Source: an uncultured Clostridia bacterium
GTDB lineage: Bacteria > Bacillota > Clostridia > Oscillospirales > CAG-272
Assembly (NCBI GenBank): GCA_947630015.1
Contig: CANRFY010000013.1
Span: 1-55,978 of the forward strand
Length of the DNA: 55,978 nt
Direction of reading: 5' to 3'
Part shown: positions 1 to 7,595 of the stretch, one piece after another
Layout of the letters: the number at the start of each line of letters is the position of its first letter
How positions within the stretch are numbered: position 1 is the stretch's first letter
Translations under genes and position numbers: made by a program
Notes under the pieces: model-generated
Told to the model about the DNA's origin: nothing
Database searches by the model: none
Seen by the model: only the letters and a program-made list of their open reading frames with translations

Positions 1-192
1 GGCGTAGTCTGTCGGCGTCGGCGTGAAGAATTCCTCGAGGATGCGTTTCGCGTCCGCCTCCGTCATGCCGGACGCGGCGTCCGCGTCCGTTCCCGCGTCC
101 GTGTCCGCGTTCGCGCCCCCGCGCGAACACGCCGCCAGCGTCAGCGCCATCGCAAAAGCGAGGATTAGGGCGATCGATCTTGAATGTTTCAT
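1..192 (-). CDS. Lipoprotein, N-terminal part (cut by window edge)
   Basis: Only the first 64 codons are inside the window; the gene continues past position 1. The start has basic residues (MKHSRS), a hydrophobic stretch and a lipobox ending in LAAC at about residues 19-22, so the protein should be a lipid-anchored exported protein. An acidic Asp/Ala-rich linker follows the cysteine, then a segment (EADAKRILEEFF) that may begin a folded domain. The ATG at 190-192 is preceded by AAGAGGT at good spacing. The function cannot be read from this fragment. Confidence 0.75.
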   Translation of the reverse strand, partial: MKHSRSIALILAFAMALTLAACSRGGANADTDAGTDADAASGMTEADAKRILEEFFTPTPTDYA

Positions 193-234
193 TTTTTACC
201 TCTTTACTTAAAAGAATATAAATATCCAATTTAT

Positions 235-263
235 ATTTTACACGATTATCCGTATGAGTGCAA
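235..263 (-). promoter_or_regulatory. Predicted sigma-A promoter of the lipoprotein gene
   Basis: On the minus strand TTGCAC (258-263) and TAAAAT (235-240) are separated by 17 bp, about 45 bp upstream of the start codon of the edge lipoprotein. This is a motif match only. Confidence 0.45.
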
Positions 264-337
264 CCGTCAACGTAAATGTTTTGATATTTCATCATATGAG
301 ATAATATTTTAACGCGACGCCTCGGCGATGCGGCGCG

Positions 338-372
338 AAAAAAGCCCGTACAGCTTCGGCTGTACGGGCTTT
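338..372 (-). terminator. Intrinsic terminator of the HAAS-DUF4097-TSCPD operon
   Basis: AAAGCCCGTACAGC pairs with GCTGTACGGGCTTT around a 4-nt loop, with a T-run on the minus strand at 338-343. It lies just past the stop of the TSCPD gene. Confidence 0.8.
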
Positions 373-385
373 CCCCATTTGTTCG

Positions 386-646
386 TCACGCGTTTTTCTC
401 CGCCTCGAGCGCCTCCCGCAGCGCGATCGAAAATTGATCCGCGCACGACGTCTGTCTCGGGCCGCACGTATTTCCGGCAAGGATCGTTATGATCCGCTCC
501 GCGTCCTGTCCCTCCGACAGCTTCGCGATCGCCTTGAGATTGCCGTTGCATCCGCCCGTGAACACTACGTTGTGTATCACGCCGTTATCAAGCTCGAAAT
601 CGATCTGACGGGAGCAGGTCCCCTTTGTAGTGAATGTGTGCTTCAT
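386..646 (-). CDS. Small TSCPD-domain protein (TIGR03905-like)
   Basis: This is an 86-residue protein with a GTCSRQI segment near the N-terminus, a GGCNGNL turn around residues 31-37 and a CGPRQTSCADQ motif near residue 61. That pattern matches the small stand-alone TSCPD proteins, which resemble a C-terminal region of B12-dependent ribonucleotide reductases. The cysteines suggest metal or redox chemistry, but the role is unknown. Its ATG overlaps the stop of the upstream DUF4097-like gene by four bases (ATGA), so translation is probably coupled. A strong terminator follows. Confidence 0.8.
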   Translation of the reverse strand: MKHTFTTKGTCSRQIDFELDNGVIHNVVFTGGCNGNLKAIAKLSEGQDAERIITILAGNTCGPRQTSCADQFSIALREALEAEKNA

Positions 647-1650
647 CCGTTGTTTTCCTCCGTTCCGTTTTCTGGATTTTCATTTTCGTTTGTGTCAGCC
701 CCGCCGCCCTCGTCGGTGTCGACGCCTCCCGTGTCTTCACTTTCCGGCAGCGGCTCGCTCTCGTATATGACGATATCGCCGGACGGCGCCGTTATGATCG
801 CACGCTTGCCCGTGTCGGCTTCATATGAATATTCGCTCCCCTTCGATTCGCCGAATACCATGATATCGCCGCGGCGCGCCGCGAGATGCGCGCTGAATCC
901 GTCCATATCGGGCAAAAGTCCGATCGATACGTTCATGCTGTCGCCGGAGATGTCAAGCTCGCCGAATTTGAATCTGTTCACGTTCACGTTTCCGTCGCTT
1001 ATGACGGCGCTGAGCTTGCCGACGGACGCGTCCGTCATATAAAGACTGCCGTCGCCCAACTCCGCTGTCACCATCGACGTCGTCTCGAATGTGGCGAATA
1101 CGGCGCTGCCTTCCTTGATATTGACCTCGACGTCGATCTGCGTGTCGAAGTTTGCGACGCTGACGTTGCCCTTTCCGAGCGTCACCTTTATGACGTTGAC
1201 CTCGCTGTCGGACGGCAGATAAAGCCTTATCTGCTTTTCGGCCTTTTCATTCCCGCCGTGGAAATAGTCGCGCAGGCCGCGGAATTTGAAGCCAGATTCC
1301 CAGAATCTCACGATCGACATCAGATCGATTGTCGTGTCGACCGTCACGCTGCGGTTCGACGTCGTCATTCTGTACGAGCCTTCCTCGAAATTGACGAGTT
1401 CGAGCGCCGGCGTCGGCGATCCGCCGAGGATAATGATATCGGCCTCGTCGACGACAAGCTCGAATTTGTTGAATACCTCGTCCGCGCCGAACGCGACGCT
1501 TTTGACGGTGTTGTTCTCGTTGTCGACGGCGGATGCGAATATCTGCACGCCGTCGGCCTCCGCGCGGGTTTCGGCGCTGCGGCACGTCAGCCATCCGACG
1601 AGTATCACGATCAGCGATATCAAAAGGAATATGATAGATGTCGGTTTCAT
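643..1650 (-). CDS. Membrane-anchored DUF4097-like beta-repeat protein
   Basis: The 335-residue product starts with one N-terminal membrane segment (IIFLLISLIVILVGWL). A long extracytoplasmic region of short repeated beta-strand segments follows (such as VIKVTLGKGNVSVANFDTQ and GELDISGDSMNVSI), as in DUF4097 'toastrack'-type adhesin-like domains. The tail is acidic, Asn- and Gly-rich and low in complexity (about the last 40 residues). The ATG at 1650 overlaps the upstream stop as ATGA, favouring this start over longer in-frame options. In Firmicutes, DUF4097 proteins often sit beside HAAS/DUF1700 membrane proteins, as here, probably as a membrane sensing or anti-sigma-like module. That role is an inference from context. 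Confidence 0.7.
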   Translation of the reverse strand: MKPTSIIFLLISLIVILVGWLTCRSAETRAEADGVQIFASAVDNENNTVKSVAFGADEVFNKFELVVDEADIIILGGSPTPALELVNFEEGSYRMTTSNRSVTVDTTIDLMSIVRFWESGFKFRGLRDYFHGGNEKAEKQIRLYLPSDSEVNVIKVTLGKGNVSVANFDTQIDVEVNIKEGSAVFATFETTSMVTAELGDGSLYMTDASVGKLSAVISDGNVNVNRFKFGELDISGDSMNVSIGLLPDMDGFSAHLAARRGDIMVFGESKGSEYSYEADTGKRAIITAPSGDIVIYESEPLPESEDTGGVDTDEGGGADTNENENPENGTEENNG

Positions 1651-2816
1651 AAGTCTGCGCACGCTCCCTTCACGCGGTAATAAAGCTCGACGCATTTATG
1701 CACCGTATACGTGAACAAGTCGAGTTCCTTGCGTATCAGATACGGCAGAAGCCTGACGGCGGTGTTGTATACGACGATGCCGCCGAACATGACCCATCCG
1801 CCTATCATGACGCCGAGGCCGATCTCATACATCCCGATCGGCGCATATTCAAACAGCTGCGTTATGCCGTATATGATCCCGACGAGCGCCAGCACCGTTC
1901 CGGCGGCGACGCCGATGAAGAGCGCGCCGATCAGTCCCACGATCGCGGCCAGCATACCGAGCAGCGCGAATGCAAACAGGCCGAGTATGCACAAAGCGAG
2001 GAATCCCCAGATTGGACACGTACACCAGAAAATGATATAGAACCGCTGATAATCCGCGTTCGGATCGGGCTTATATATGACGCGCTTTTCCGTATTCTGC
2101 GCCTGCGCGCGCGAACGCGAAGACGTGCTTGTCGACGACTGCGTATGACGCGGCGCGGACTGGGTCTGCGGCGTCTGCGGCTGCGCCTGACGGCGCGGCT
2201 GCTCCGCCCTCTGCGGCGCGGGACGGACGCGCTGACGCGGGGACAGCATCGCGTCCGTGTTGTCGTCGTCGTCATAGTGATCGATGAGATGGGCGGGCAG
2301 TCTGCGCACCTGCCCTATCGGCTGTGCCTGACGCGTCCCGCCGTTCGGCTGCGCGTTCTGCGCCGACTGCGCGGGCGCCGTCTGCGGACGGCGCATTACC
2401 TGTGTCTGCTGCGCCGGCTGCTGCATCTCCGCCGGCTGATTCTGTTCCGGCGTCGGCCTCGTCCGGCGCGGCCTTGCTGCGTTTTGTTGTTCGTTCTGTA
2501 TCTGTACGGGTCGAGGCTGGGCGGTCTGGCGCGGCTGCGGCTGCGGCGGCTGCTGCGGCTGCATCTGCGCCTGCGGGATCTGCTGCTGTGAGGGACGCGC
2601 GCCGTCGGCGCGGCTGCCTACCGCGCGCTTTTTGAGCGACGATACGATCCTGTTCATTGCATCGTCGCTGCGTTCGCACAGATCCGCGATCTTCGCCGCC
2701 TCCGATTCGGGCAGCGACCCGATAAACGCACGGCTGTGGCGTATCGCGGATTCCCTGTCCGCGCCTTCCGCCTCGAGCCGTGCGGCGAGTACGCCCGTAA
2801 ATCTGTTTATGTCCAC
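1647..2816 (-). CDS. HAAS/DUF1700-like membrane protein with P/Q-rich linker
   Basis: The 389-residue product has three parts. An N-terminal helical region of about 65 residues (DINRFTGVLAARLE, IGSLPESEAAKIADL) resembles DUF1700/HAAS domains. The middle, about 170 residues, is rich in Pro, Gln, Ala and Arg. The C-terminus has several hydrophobic helices. A GTG start at 2816 is chosen because GGGGGAA lies at good spacing, and longer frames would run into the divergent trmB leader. It heads an operon with the DUF4097-like and TSCPD genes. No PadR-type regulator, a common partner, is seen in the window. Assignment to HAAS is by pattern only. Confidence 0.6.
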   Translation of the reverse strand: MDINRFTGVLAARLEAEGADRESAIRHSRAFIGSLPESEAAKIADLCERSDDAMNRIVSSLKKRAVGSRADGARPSQQQIPQAQMQPQQPPQPQPRQTAQPRPVQIQNEQQNAARPRRTRPTPEQNQPAEMQQPAQQTQVMRRPQTAPAQSAQNAQPNGGTRQAQPIGQVRRLPAHLIDHYDDDDNTDAMLSPRQRVRPAPQRAEQPRRQAQPQTPQTQSAPRHTQSSTSTSSRSRAQAQNTEKRVIYKPDPNADYQRFYIIFWCTCPIWGFLALCILGLFAFALLGMLAAIVGLIGALFIGVAAGTVLALVGIIYGITQLFEYAPIGMYEIGLGVMIGGWVMFGGIVVYNTAVRLLPYLIRKELDLFTYTVHKCVELYYRVKGACADL

Positions 2817-2867
2817 GAAATATTCCCCCTTTTTACGGGTTTTCTTATGGCAAAAATCGATCAATTG

Positions 2868-2876
2868 TGTTATACT
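2868..2876 (+). promoter_or_regulatory. Extended -10 element upstream of trmB
   Basis: TGTTATACT is a good extended -10 about 58 bp before the trmB start. No convincing -35 is seen. Confidence 0.4.
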
Positions 2877-2933
2877 TGTTGGGCGGATAGACCAACACAG
2901 TTTATTGTACCAAAAGTAAGGAAAGATTTCAAT

Positions 2934-3656
2934 ATGAGAATGAGAAAAAAAAAGAATTCGAGCGCGAGGATCGAGCGCTGCGCGCAATATCTCGTGCGCG
3001 ATCCGTCATCGATTTATAACGACGCATACGCGCCGTTTCCGGACGAGCTGCGCGGCGGGCGCGTTTATCTCGAACTCGGATGCGGCAAGGGCGATTTCAT
3101 CTGCGGGATGGCGGCGCGCGATCCCGACGGCGTTTACTACGCCGTCGAACGCATCGACAGCGTCATGATGTTCGCGCTCGAAAAGCGTCGCGCCCAGCTC
3201 GAATCCGACGCTTCGCTCCCCGACAACGTCCGATTCATAATCGGCGACGCGTCCCGCGTCGGCGAATGGTTCGCGCCCGGGACGCTTTGCGCAATATTTC
3301 TCAATTTCAGCGATCCGTGGCCGAAAAAGGGCTACTACAAGCGCCGCATGACGTATCGCGGATTTTTGTCGGAGTATTCAAAAATTCTCGTCCCGGGCGG
3401 CGAGCTGCGCGTCAAGACCGACAACGTCGTGCTTTTCGATTTCACGCTCGAGGAGCTTGCGTCATCCGATTTTGACATAATCCTCCAGACGCGCGATCTT
3501 CACAACAGCGAATATGCACAGGGCAATATCGAGACCGAATACGAGCGCAGATTCGCCGAGGCGGACGTCCCGATCAACGCCGTTTGGGCGGCGAACAGGC
3601 GCGGCGCTGACATCTCCGGCGGGGGCTGCGCGCAAAGTTCCTACACACAGTCATAA
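2934..3656 (+). CDS. trmB: tRNA (guanine-N7-)-methyltransferase TrmB
   Basis: This 240-residue enzyme makes m7G46 in tRNA from S-adenosylmethionine. The SAM-binding motif is ELGCGKGDF, followed by AVERIDSV and FIIGDAS. The family hallmark NFSDPWPKKGYYKRRMTY is intact, as is the later LRVKTDN. A short C-terminal Gly/Ser-rich tail follows NAVWAANR. The ATG at 2934 has GTAAGGAAAG upstream; the in-frame extension lacks a site and would encode unrelated sequence. It is monocistronic and is followed by a tRNA gene with its own promoter. Confidence 0.95.
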   Translation: MRMRKKKNSSARIERCAQYLVRDPSSIYNDAYAPFPDELRGGRVYLELGCGKGDFICGMAARDPDGVYYAVERIDSVMMFALEKRRAQLESDASLPDNVRFIIGDASRVGEWFAPGTLCAIFLNFSDPWPKKGYYKRRMTYRGFLSEYSKILVPGGELRVKTDNVVLFDFTLEELASSDFDIILQTRDLHNSEYAQGNIETEYERRFAEADVPINAVWAANRRGADISGGGCAQSSYTQS

Positions 3657-3672
3657 AAATTTCAAAATTCAC

Positions 3673-3701
3673 TTGACATTCGCCGCGTCGAGTGTTATAC
3701 T
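3673..3701 (+). promoter_or_regulatory. Consensus promoter of tRNA-Pro
   Basis: TTGACA (3673-3678) and TATACT (3696-3701) have a 17-bp spacer, and a TG precedes the -10. The tRNA begins 32 bp downstream. Confidence 0.85.
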
Positions 3702-3732
3702 AATTGAGCTGTCGCGGATAGCGGCGGCAGAT

Positions 3733-3806
3733 CGGGGTGTGGCTCAGTCCGGTAGAGCGCTTGGTTCGGGACCAAGAGGCCGCTGGTTCGAATCCAGTCA
3801 CTCCGA
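3733..3806 (+). tRNA. tRNA-Pro (anticodon CGG)
   Basis: A complete cloverleaf can be folded. The acceptor CGGGGTG pairs with CACTCCG (one G-U). The D-arm is GCTC/GAGC. The anticodon stem CTTGG/CCAAG encloses the loop TTCGGGA, giving anticodon CGG (reads CCG). The T-arm carries TTCGAAT. The discriminator is A and CCA is not encoded. It has its own consensus promoter and a terminator directly after, so it is a single-gene transcription unit. Confidence 0.93.
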
Positions 3807-3814
3807 ACGTGAGA

Positions 3815-3837
3815 AAGGACGCTGCAGCGTCCTTTTT
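3815..3837 (+). terminator. Intrinsic terminator after tRNA-Pro
   Basis: AAGGACGCT pairs with AGCGTCCTT and is followed by a run of T, eight bases past the tRNA end. Confidence 0.85.
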
Positions 3838-3952
3838 CATTTTCGGTTTTCGCATACAGAACCGCGAAGAGGAGCCGTTACAGGCTCCTCTCCGTTCTAC
3901 GCATAATCAGGCGAGCGACGTCATAATTATATTGTGTCACCCTCGGCCGGGT

Positions 3953-4219
3953 TTATTCCTCGGCCTCGCTCTTCAAAAACAGCTCCTGTATTTCGTCGTG
4001 GCAGGCTTTGCAGATCAGCTTGTCATTGTAGCGCACGGTTTTGTCTGTACTGCCGCAGAAAACACAGGCCGGTTCATACTTGCGAAGAACGATCGTATCG
4101 TTGTCCATATAGATCTCAACGGGATCTTTCGTGTTTATATTCAAGATCTTACGCGTTTCGATCGGAAGTACGATTCGTCCAAGCTCGTCGATCTTTCTTA
4201 CGATTCCGGTCGCTTTCAT
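3953..4219 (-). CDS. AbrB/SpoVT-type transition regulator with zinc ribbon
   Basis: The 88-residue product begins with a classical AbrB swapped-hairpin DNA-binding domain (KATGIVRKIDELGRIVLP, IYMDNDTIVLRKYEP). It continues into a C-terminal CVFCG...CKAC pair that could bind zinc. This layout is common in clostridial AbrB-like regulators of stationary-phase and sporulation genes. GGAG precedes the start and a consensus promoter lies further upstream. It is divergent from spmAB, so its promoter region abuts theirs; control of spmAB by this protein is possible but unproven. Confidence 0.88.
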   Translation of the reverse strand: MKATGIVRKIDELGRIVLPIETRKILNINTKDPVEIYMDNDTIVLRKYEPACVFCGSTDKTVRYNDKLICKACHDEIQELFLKSEAEE

Positions 4220-4295
4220 GATCCGTGACTCCTCTCATATTCAGTTTTTTTCGCCGATTCCGCCTAAACGCGGCGTTCGGTATATTTACAATATC

Positions 4296-4324
4296 AGTAT
4301 ATCATGATATTTTGCCAATGTCAA
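4296..4324 (-). promoter_or_regulatory. Consensus promoter of the AbrB-type gene
   Basis: On the minus strand TTGACA (4319-4324) and TATACT (4296-4301) have a 17-bp spacer, about 77 bp before the start. Confidence 0.8.
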
Positions 4325-4407
4325 CACATTTCGACGTCCATCTCGTCAAAAGGACATCGATTTTTATTTTGCGACTTCGCGGCCATGCTGCGGGAAAGGC
4401 GTTTTTC

Positions 4408-4986
4408 ATGCTTGGCAAGTGCTTCTCCGTCATAACGATCCTGTCGTTTATCTATGCGGCGTTTACGAACAATATCGGCGCGCTGTCGGGCGCAATCCTC
4501 GACGGCGCTGAAAAAGCCGTCGCACTGTCGTATTCGCTGCTCGGCGTCATGTGCCTTTGGGGCGGGATAATGTCGCTGATGACGGCCGCCGGAATGATCC
4601 GGCGGCTGTCGCGCGCGCTGCGTCCCGCGCTCCGTCTCGCGTTCCCGTATGCATTTTCGTCCGGCGTCGGCGCGGATGAAATCACGGCGTGCGTCAGCGC
4701 CAATATGCTCGGGGTCGGCAACGCCGCGACGCCGCTCGCGATCTCGGCGATGAAAAAGCTTCAAAGCGGCGGCGAGGACGCGTTTGACGACATGGTGACG
4801 CTCGCCGTTTTGGGCGCTTCCCCGCCGAACATTTTCCCCTCGACGCTGATCGCGCTGCGGCGCGCCGCAGGCTGCGCCGATCCGTATGCCGTCATCATCC
4901 CGATCTGGATCGTATCGGCGTCGTGCGCGGTACTCGCCGTGACGATATGCCGGATCGTGCCGCGTCTGTTCCGCCGCCGCGTATGA
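4408..4986 (+). CDS. spmA: Spore maturation protein A
   Basis: The 192-residue multi-pass membrane protein has the nucleoside-recognition (Gate) fold features of SpmA: TNNIGALSGAILDGAEKAV, GVMCLWGGIMSLM and ANMLGVGNAATPLAISAMKK-like segments. Length is close to Bacillus SpmA (about 196). SpmA and SpmB act in spore core dehydration during sporulation. The ATG at 4408 is preceded by GGAAAGG; the longer upstream frame has no site and is not membrane-like. It overlaps spmB by four bases, as in known spmAB operons. Confidence 0.9.
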   Translation: MLGKCFSVITILSFIYAAFTNNIGALSGAILDGAEKAVALSYSLLGVMCLWGGIMSLMTAAGMIRRLSRALRPALRLAFPYAFSSGVGADEITACVSANMLGVGNAATPLAISAMKKLQSGGEDAFDDMVTLAVLGASPPNIFPSTLIALRRAAGCADPYAVIIPIWIVSASCAVLAVTICRIVPRLFRRRV

Positions 4987-5507
4987 GCGCCGTCCCCGAA
5001 TACGTGCTGCCGTCGATACTGTTTATCGCGGCGCTTGCGGCGCTCCGATCGGACGCGTCCGCGTTCGACGCGTTCCTTGACGGAGCCGGCGAGGGACTGC
5101 GCACGACGGCAAAGCTTTTGCCGTCGCTTTGCGCGCTTATCGTTGCAACGTCGATGATGTTCGCGTCCGGCCTCGCTGACGCGCTGGCGGAGCTTTTATC
5201 GGGAGCGTTTGCCGCGCTCGGGCTTCCGTCCGCGATCACGCCGCTGCTTATCACGCGTCCGATCTCCGGCTCCGCCTCGACGGCGGCGTACACGGAGCTG
5301 ATCTCGCACAGCGGTCCCGACAGCTTCGTATCGTTTCTCGCGTCCGTCATAATGGGCAGCTCCGACACCGTCGTCTACGTCGTATCGGTGTATTTTTCAT
5401 CGGTCGGCATAAAGCGGACGCGTCACGCGATGCCAGCCGCATTCGCGGTGATGATATTCTGCATACTGTTTTCTGCGTTCATCTGCCGCATATTCTACAA
5501 GGTGTAA
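4983..5507 (+). CDS. spmB: Spore maturation protein B
   Basis: This 174-residue membrane protein pairs with SpmA. Typical features are FDAFLDGAGEGLRTTAKLLPSL, the glycine/serine-rich RPISGSASTA loop and the C-terminal SSDTVVYVVSVYFSSVGIKR-like region. The length fits the family (about 175-180). Its ATG overlaps the spmA stop as ATGA, which fixes the start and implies translational coupling. No clear terminator follows; a long non-coding tract begins. Confidence 0.9.
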   Translation: MSAVPEYVLPSILFIAALAALRSDASAFDAFLDGAGEGLRTTAKLLPSLCALIVATSMMFASGLADALAELLSGAFAALGLPSAITPLLITRPISGSASTAAYTELISHSGPDSFVSFLASVIMGSSDTVVYVVSVYFSSVGIKRTRHAMPAAFAVMIFCILFSAFICRIFYKV

Positions 5508-5592
5508 GCTTCCTTTGCCGCAATATAGTATACATTGCGACAATAATTTACAAAACTATGTTCAAAAAATCCGTGCATTTTTGCGTTTTTTG

Positions 5593-5601
5593 TGTTATAA
5601 T
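5593..5601 (+). promoter_or_regulatory. Extended -10 element in the 640-bp intergenic tract
   Basis: TGTTATAAT is an excellent extended -10 with no obvious -35. It is more than 540 bp from the next gene, so a transcript from it would have a long leader or be a separate small RNA. Confidence 0.45.
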
Positions 5602-5747
5602 AAATACCGCGATGTCAAAGTCGCCGCGGTGCGGCGGCGACAGTATAAGGAAGTGCTTATTGAAACATAAATTTCAATTTTGTTGAATGTCGCCCGTCGG
5701 GCGACGAGGAAAATTAAGGTAGAAATTTCTGTTTTAATAAACACCGC

Positions 5748-5987
5748 GATGCGCTGTTGCTTGGCTGTGAGTTTGATGTTGACAGTCTACGCAAAGCGCG
5801 CGTGCGAACAAGCATTTTTGTATGACCGATGCGGTTTTGCTTTGCTGTGGATTTGATATTGATGGCTTATACAAATCGCGCTTGCGAGTAGGCATTTTTG
5901 CATGACCGTTGCGGTGTTGCTTTGATGTGGATTTGATATCGAAAACCTATGCAAATCGTGCTTGCGAACAAGCATTTTATAGAAGTG
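5748..5987. repeat. Three tandem imperfect 80-bp repeats
   Basis: Copies start at 5748, 5828 and 5908. Shared blocks are GATGCGG, TTGCTTTG, GTGGATTTGATAT, a central CAAATCGCGCTTGCGA-like block and AGGCATTTTTGCATGACC. The period of 80 is not a multiple of three and no frame stays open with a ribosome site, so it is not coding. Confidence 0.85.
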
Positions 5988-6147
5988 CTGCGATATTGAT
6001 GCTGACGCTGTGGGGCGGCAGTGAAAACGCAGATTTTATTGATTTTTCGTCCTGCGGACGACTGAAATATCTGTTTTATTCCGTGCGGTGGCGAGGGCGG
6101 AACCGGCGCCGCGCGCGTTAAATATACGATGGAGCGCCGACTGAAGC

Positions 6148-7302
6148 ATGAAAATCCTGATTACGACAGACCTCTTTACAACGAACACGAACGGCGTTGT
6201 GACGTCCGTCACAAATCTCTGCGACGAGCTTGTCGCCAAGGGACACGACGTAAAAATACTGACTCTCTCCGACACTATGAAAAGCCGCCATGAGGGCAAC
6301 GTATACTACATACGCTCGATCCCGACGAGGATATATCCCGACACACGGATGCCGACGTCGTTTCGCCATAAATATCTGCGCGAGCTGATCGAATGGCATC
6401 CCGACGTGATCCACAGTCAATGCGAATTTTTCACGTTTTTCTTCGCGAGCCACATATCGAAAGCGACGGGCGCGCCGATCGTTCACACGTATCACACGCT
6501 CTACGAGCAGTATGCGGCGTACATAATTCCGAGCAAACGGATCGGCAGATTCGTCGTGCGCGTATTCTCGCGGCGCAGGCTGCGCAATGTCGACAGCATA
6601 ATCGCGCCGACGCACAAGGTCGAGGATGCGCTTTGCAGCTACGGACTTCACAACGATATGAGCGTCATACCGAGCGGGATCAGTCTCGAACAGCACAAGC
6701 TCCGTCTGTCGCCCGAAGAGCGGCTCTCGATGCGCCGTTCGCTCGGGATCGCGGACGATAAGCTCGTTTTGATAAATCTCGGACGGCTCGGCATCGAGAA
6801 GAATTTGGACGAGATGCTCTCCATGTTCGCGAAGGCGAAAAAGGTCTACGATCAGCTTGTATTCCTCATCGTCGGCGACGGACCCGCAAGGGACGAGCTT
6901 GAAAAGCGGACGGACGAGCTTGGGATCTCGGATTCCGTGATCTTCACCGGTATGGTGCCGCCGTCGCGCGTGCAGTATTATTATCAGCTCGGCGACGTCT
7001 TCGTCAGCGCGTCCACGAGCGAAACGCAGGGGCTTACATACGTCGAGGCCGCCGCGAACGGACTGCCGCTGTTGTGCCGCGAGGACCCGTGCCTCGTCGA
7101 TGTGATCGAGGACGGCAAAAACGGATTTGAATGGACGTGCGAACAGGAATTCATGACCGAGATCGGCGAGATCGTGCGCGATCCGGAATGGCGCGCCGTC
7201 GCCGGCCGTTACAGCGAGCGGATCGCGAATGCGTTCGATAAGGAAAATTTCGGCGACGCCGTCGAAAAAATATATTATTCCGTCGTCAGCGCGCACGGTT
7301 AA
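6148..7302 (+). CDS. GT4-family glycosyltransferase
   Basis: The 384-residue protein has the GT-B fold layout. An N-terminal acceptor domain starts MKILITTDLFTTNTNGVVTS-like with a glycine-rich loop. The C-terminal NDP-sugar domain (from about residue 205) contains INLGRLGIEKNL, VGDGPARDEL, FTGMVPP and the E-x7-E motif SETQGLTYVEAAANGLP. Its closest general type is the group that glycosylates diacylglycerol or makes envelope glycolipids. The substrate is not readable. The ATG at 6148 keeps the conserved N-terminus; the ribosome site (GGAG, 14 nt away) is weak. A terminator follows. Confidence 0.85.
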   Translation: MKILITTDLFTTNTNGVVTSVTNLCDELVAKGHDVKILTLSDTMKSRHEGNVYYIRSIPTRIYPDTRMPTSFRHKYLRELIEWHPDVIHSQCEFFTFFFASHISKATGAPIVHTYHTLYEQYAAYIIPSKRIGRFVVRVFSRRRLRNVDSIIAPTHKVEDALCSYGLHNDMSVIPSGISLEQHKLRLSPEERLSMRRSLGIADDKLVLINLGRLGIEKNLDEMLSMFAKAKKVYDQLVFLIVGDGPARDELEKRTDELGISDSVIFTGMVPPSRVQYYYQLGDVFVSASTSETQGLTYVEAAANGLPLLCREDPCLVDVIEDGKNGFEWTCEQEFMTEIGEIVRDPEWRAVAGRYSERIANAFDKENFGDAVEKIYYSVVSAHG

Positions 7303-7316
7303 TATCGATATACGCC

Positions 7317-7347
7317 AAAACGGGCGGCCACTCGGCCGCCCGTTTTT
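7317..7347 (+). terminator. Intrinsic terminator of the glycosyltransferase gene
   Basis: CGGGCGGCC pairs with GGCCGCCCG around a 4-nt loop and is followed by five T. A-run and T-run on both sides suggest it could act in both directions. Confidence 0.85.
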
Positions 7348-7388
7348 GTTGCAGAATGATAATATGATCCGTCGCAACCCGCGCAATC

Positions 7389-7593
7389 GTTGTTCGCGCT
7401 CGCGCGACCGCTTCGTCGACACATAAACGCGCGATGCTGTGGCAAGCACACTCGCCCCATAACCCTTATCAGGAAAGTTTTTGAAGGATTCTTAGAGGGG
7501 GGTAGCTACGAAGCATCTGCCAACTTTCCGCTTGCGGAAAGTTCGACTTTCTTTAAACGCCACCCTTAAGTCAGGGTTTGGGGTGAAACCCCA
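7389..7593 (+). repeat. A-B composite repeat, locus R1
   Basis: Module A (about 7389-7457) is a diverged copy: CGCTCGCGCGAC is followed by a GCACACTCGCCC end. Module B (7458-7593) carries AGGAAAGTTTTTG, outer arms CTTAGAGGG/CCCTTAAG, an inner hairpin AACTTTCCGC/GCGGAAAGTT and a 3' hairpin GGGGT/ACCCC. In sense direction it follows the glycosyltransferase terminator and runs up to the ftsH stop codon on the other strand. Confidence 0.8.
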
Positions 7594-7595
7594 AT

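Larger units (their letters stand above)
5508..6147. other. Non-coding tract between spmB and the glycosyltransferase
   Basis: Six hundred and forty bases without a credible gene. It holds an extended -10 (5593-5601), a GC-rich hairpin with GTCGCCGC/GCGGCGAC arms (5620-5641), a second hairpin GTCGCCC/GGGCGAC (5689-5705), a short near-repeat around ACCGCGATG (about 5600-5615 and 5735-5751), and three imperfect 80-bp repeats (5748-5987). This could be a structured small RNA or a long leader; the sequence alone does not decide. Confidence 0.5.

Noticed and set aside
3867..3893. Second terminator after tRNA-Pro (GAGGAGCC/GGCTCCTC hairpin)
   Set aside because: It has no T-run and lies beyond a good terminator; it may only be a decayed hairpin.
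6118..7449. Long minus-strand open frame opposite the glycosyltransferase (443 codons)
   Set aside because: Shadow frame of high-GC coding DNA; the plus-strand protein has clear family motifs and the antisense product has none.
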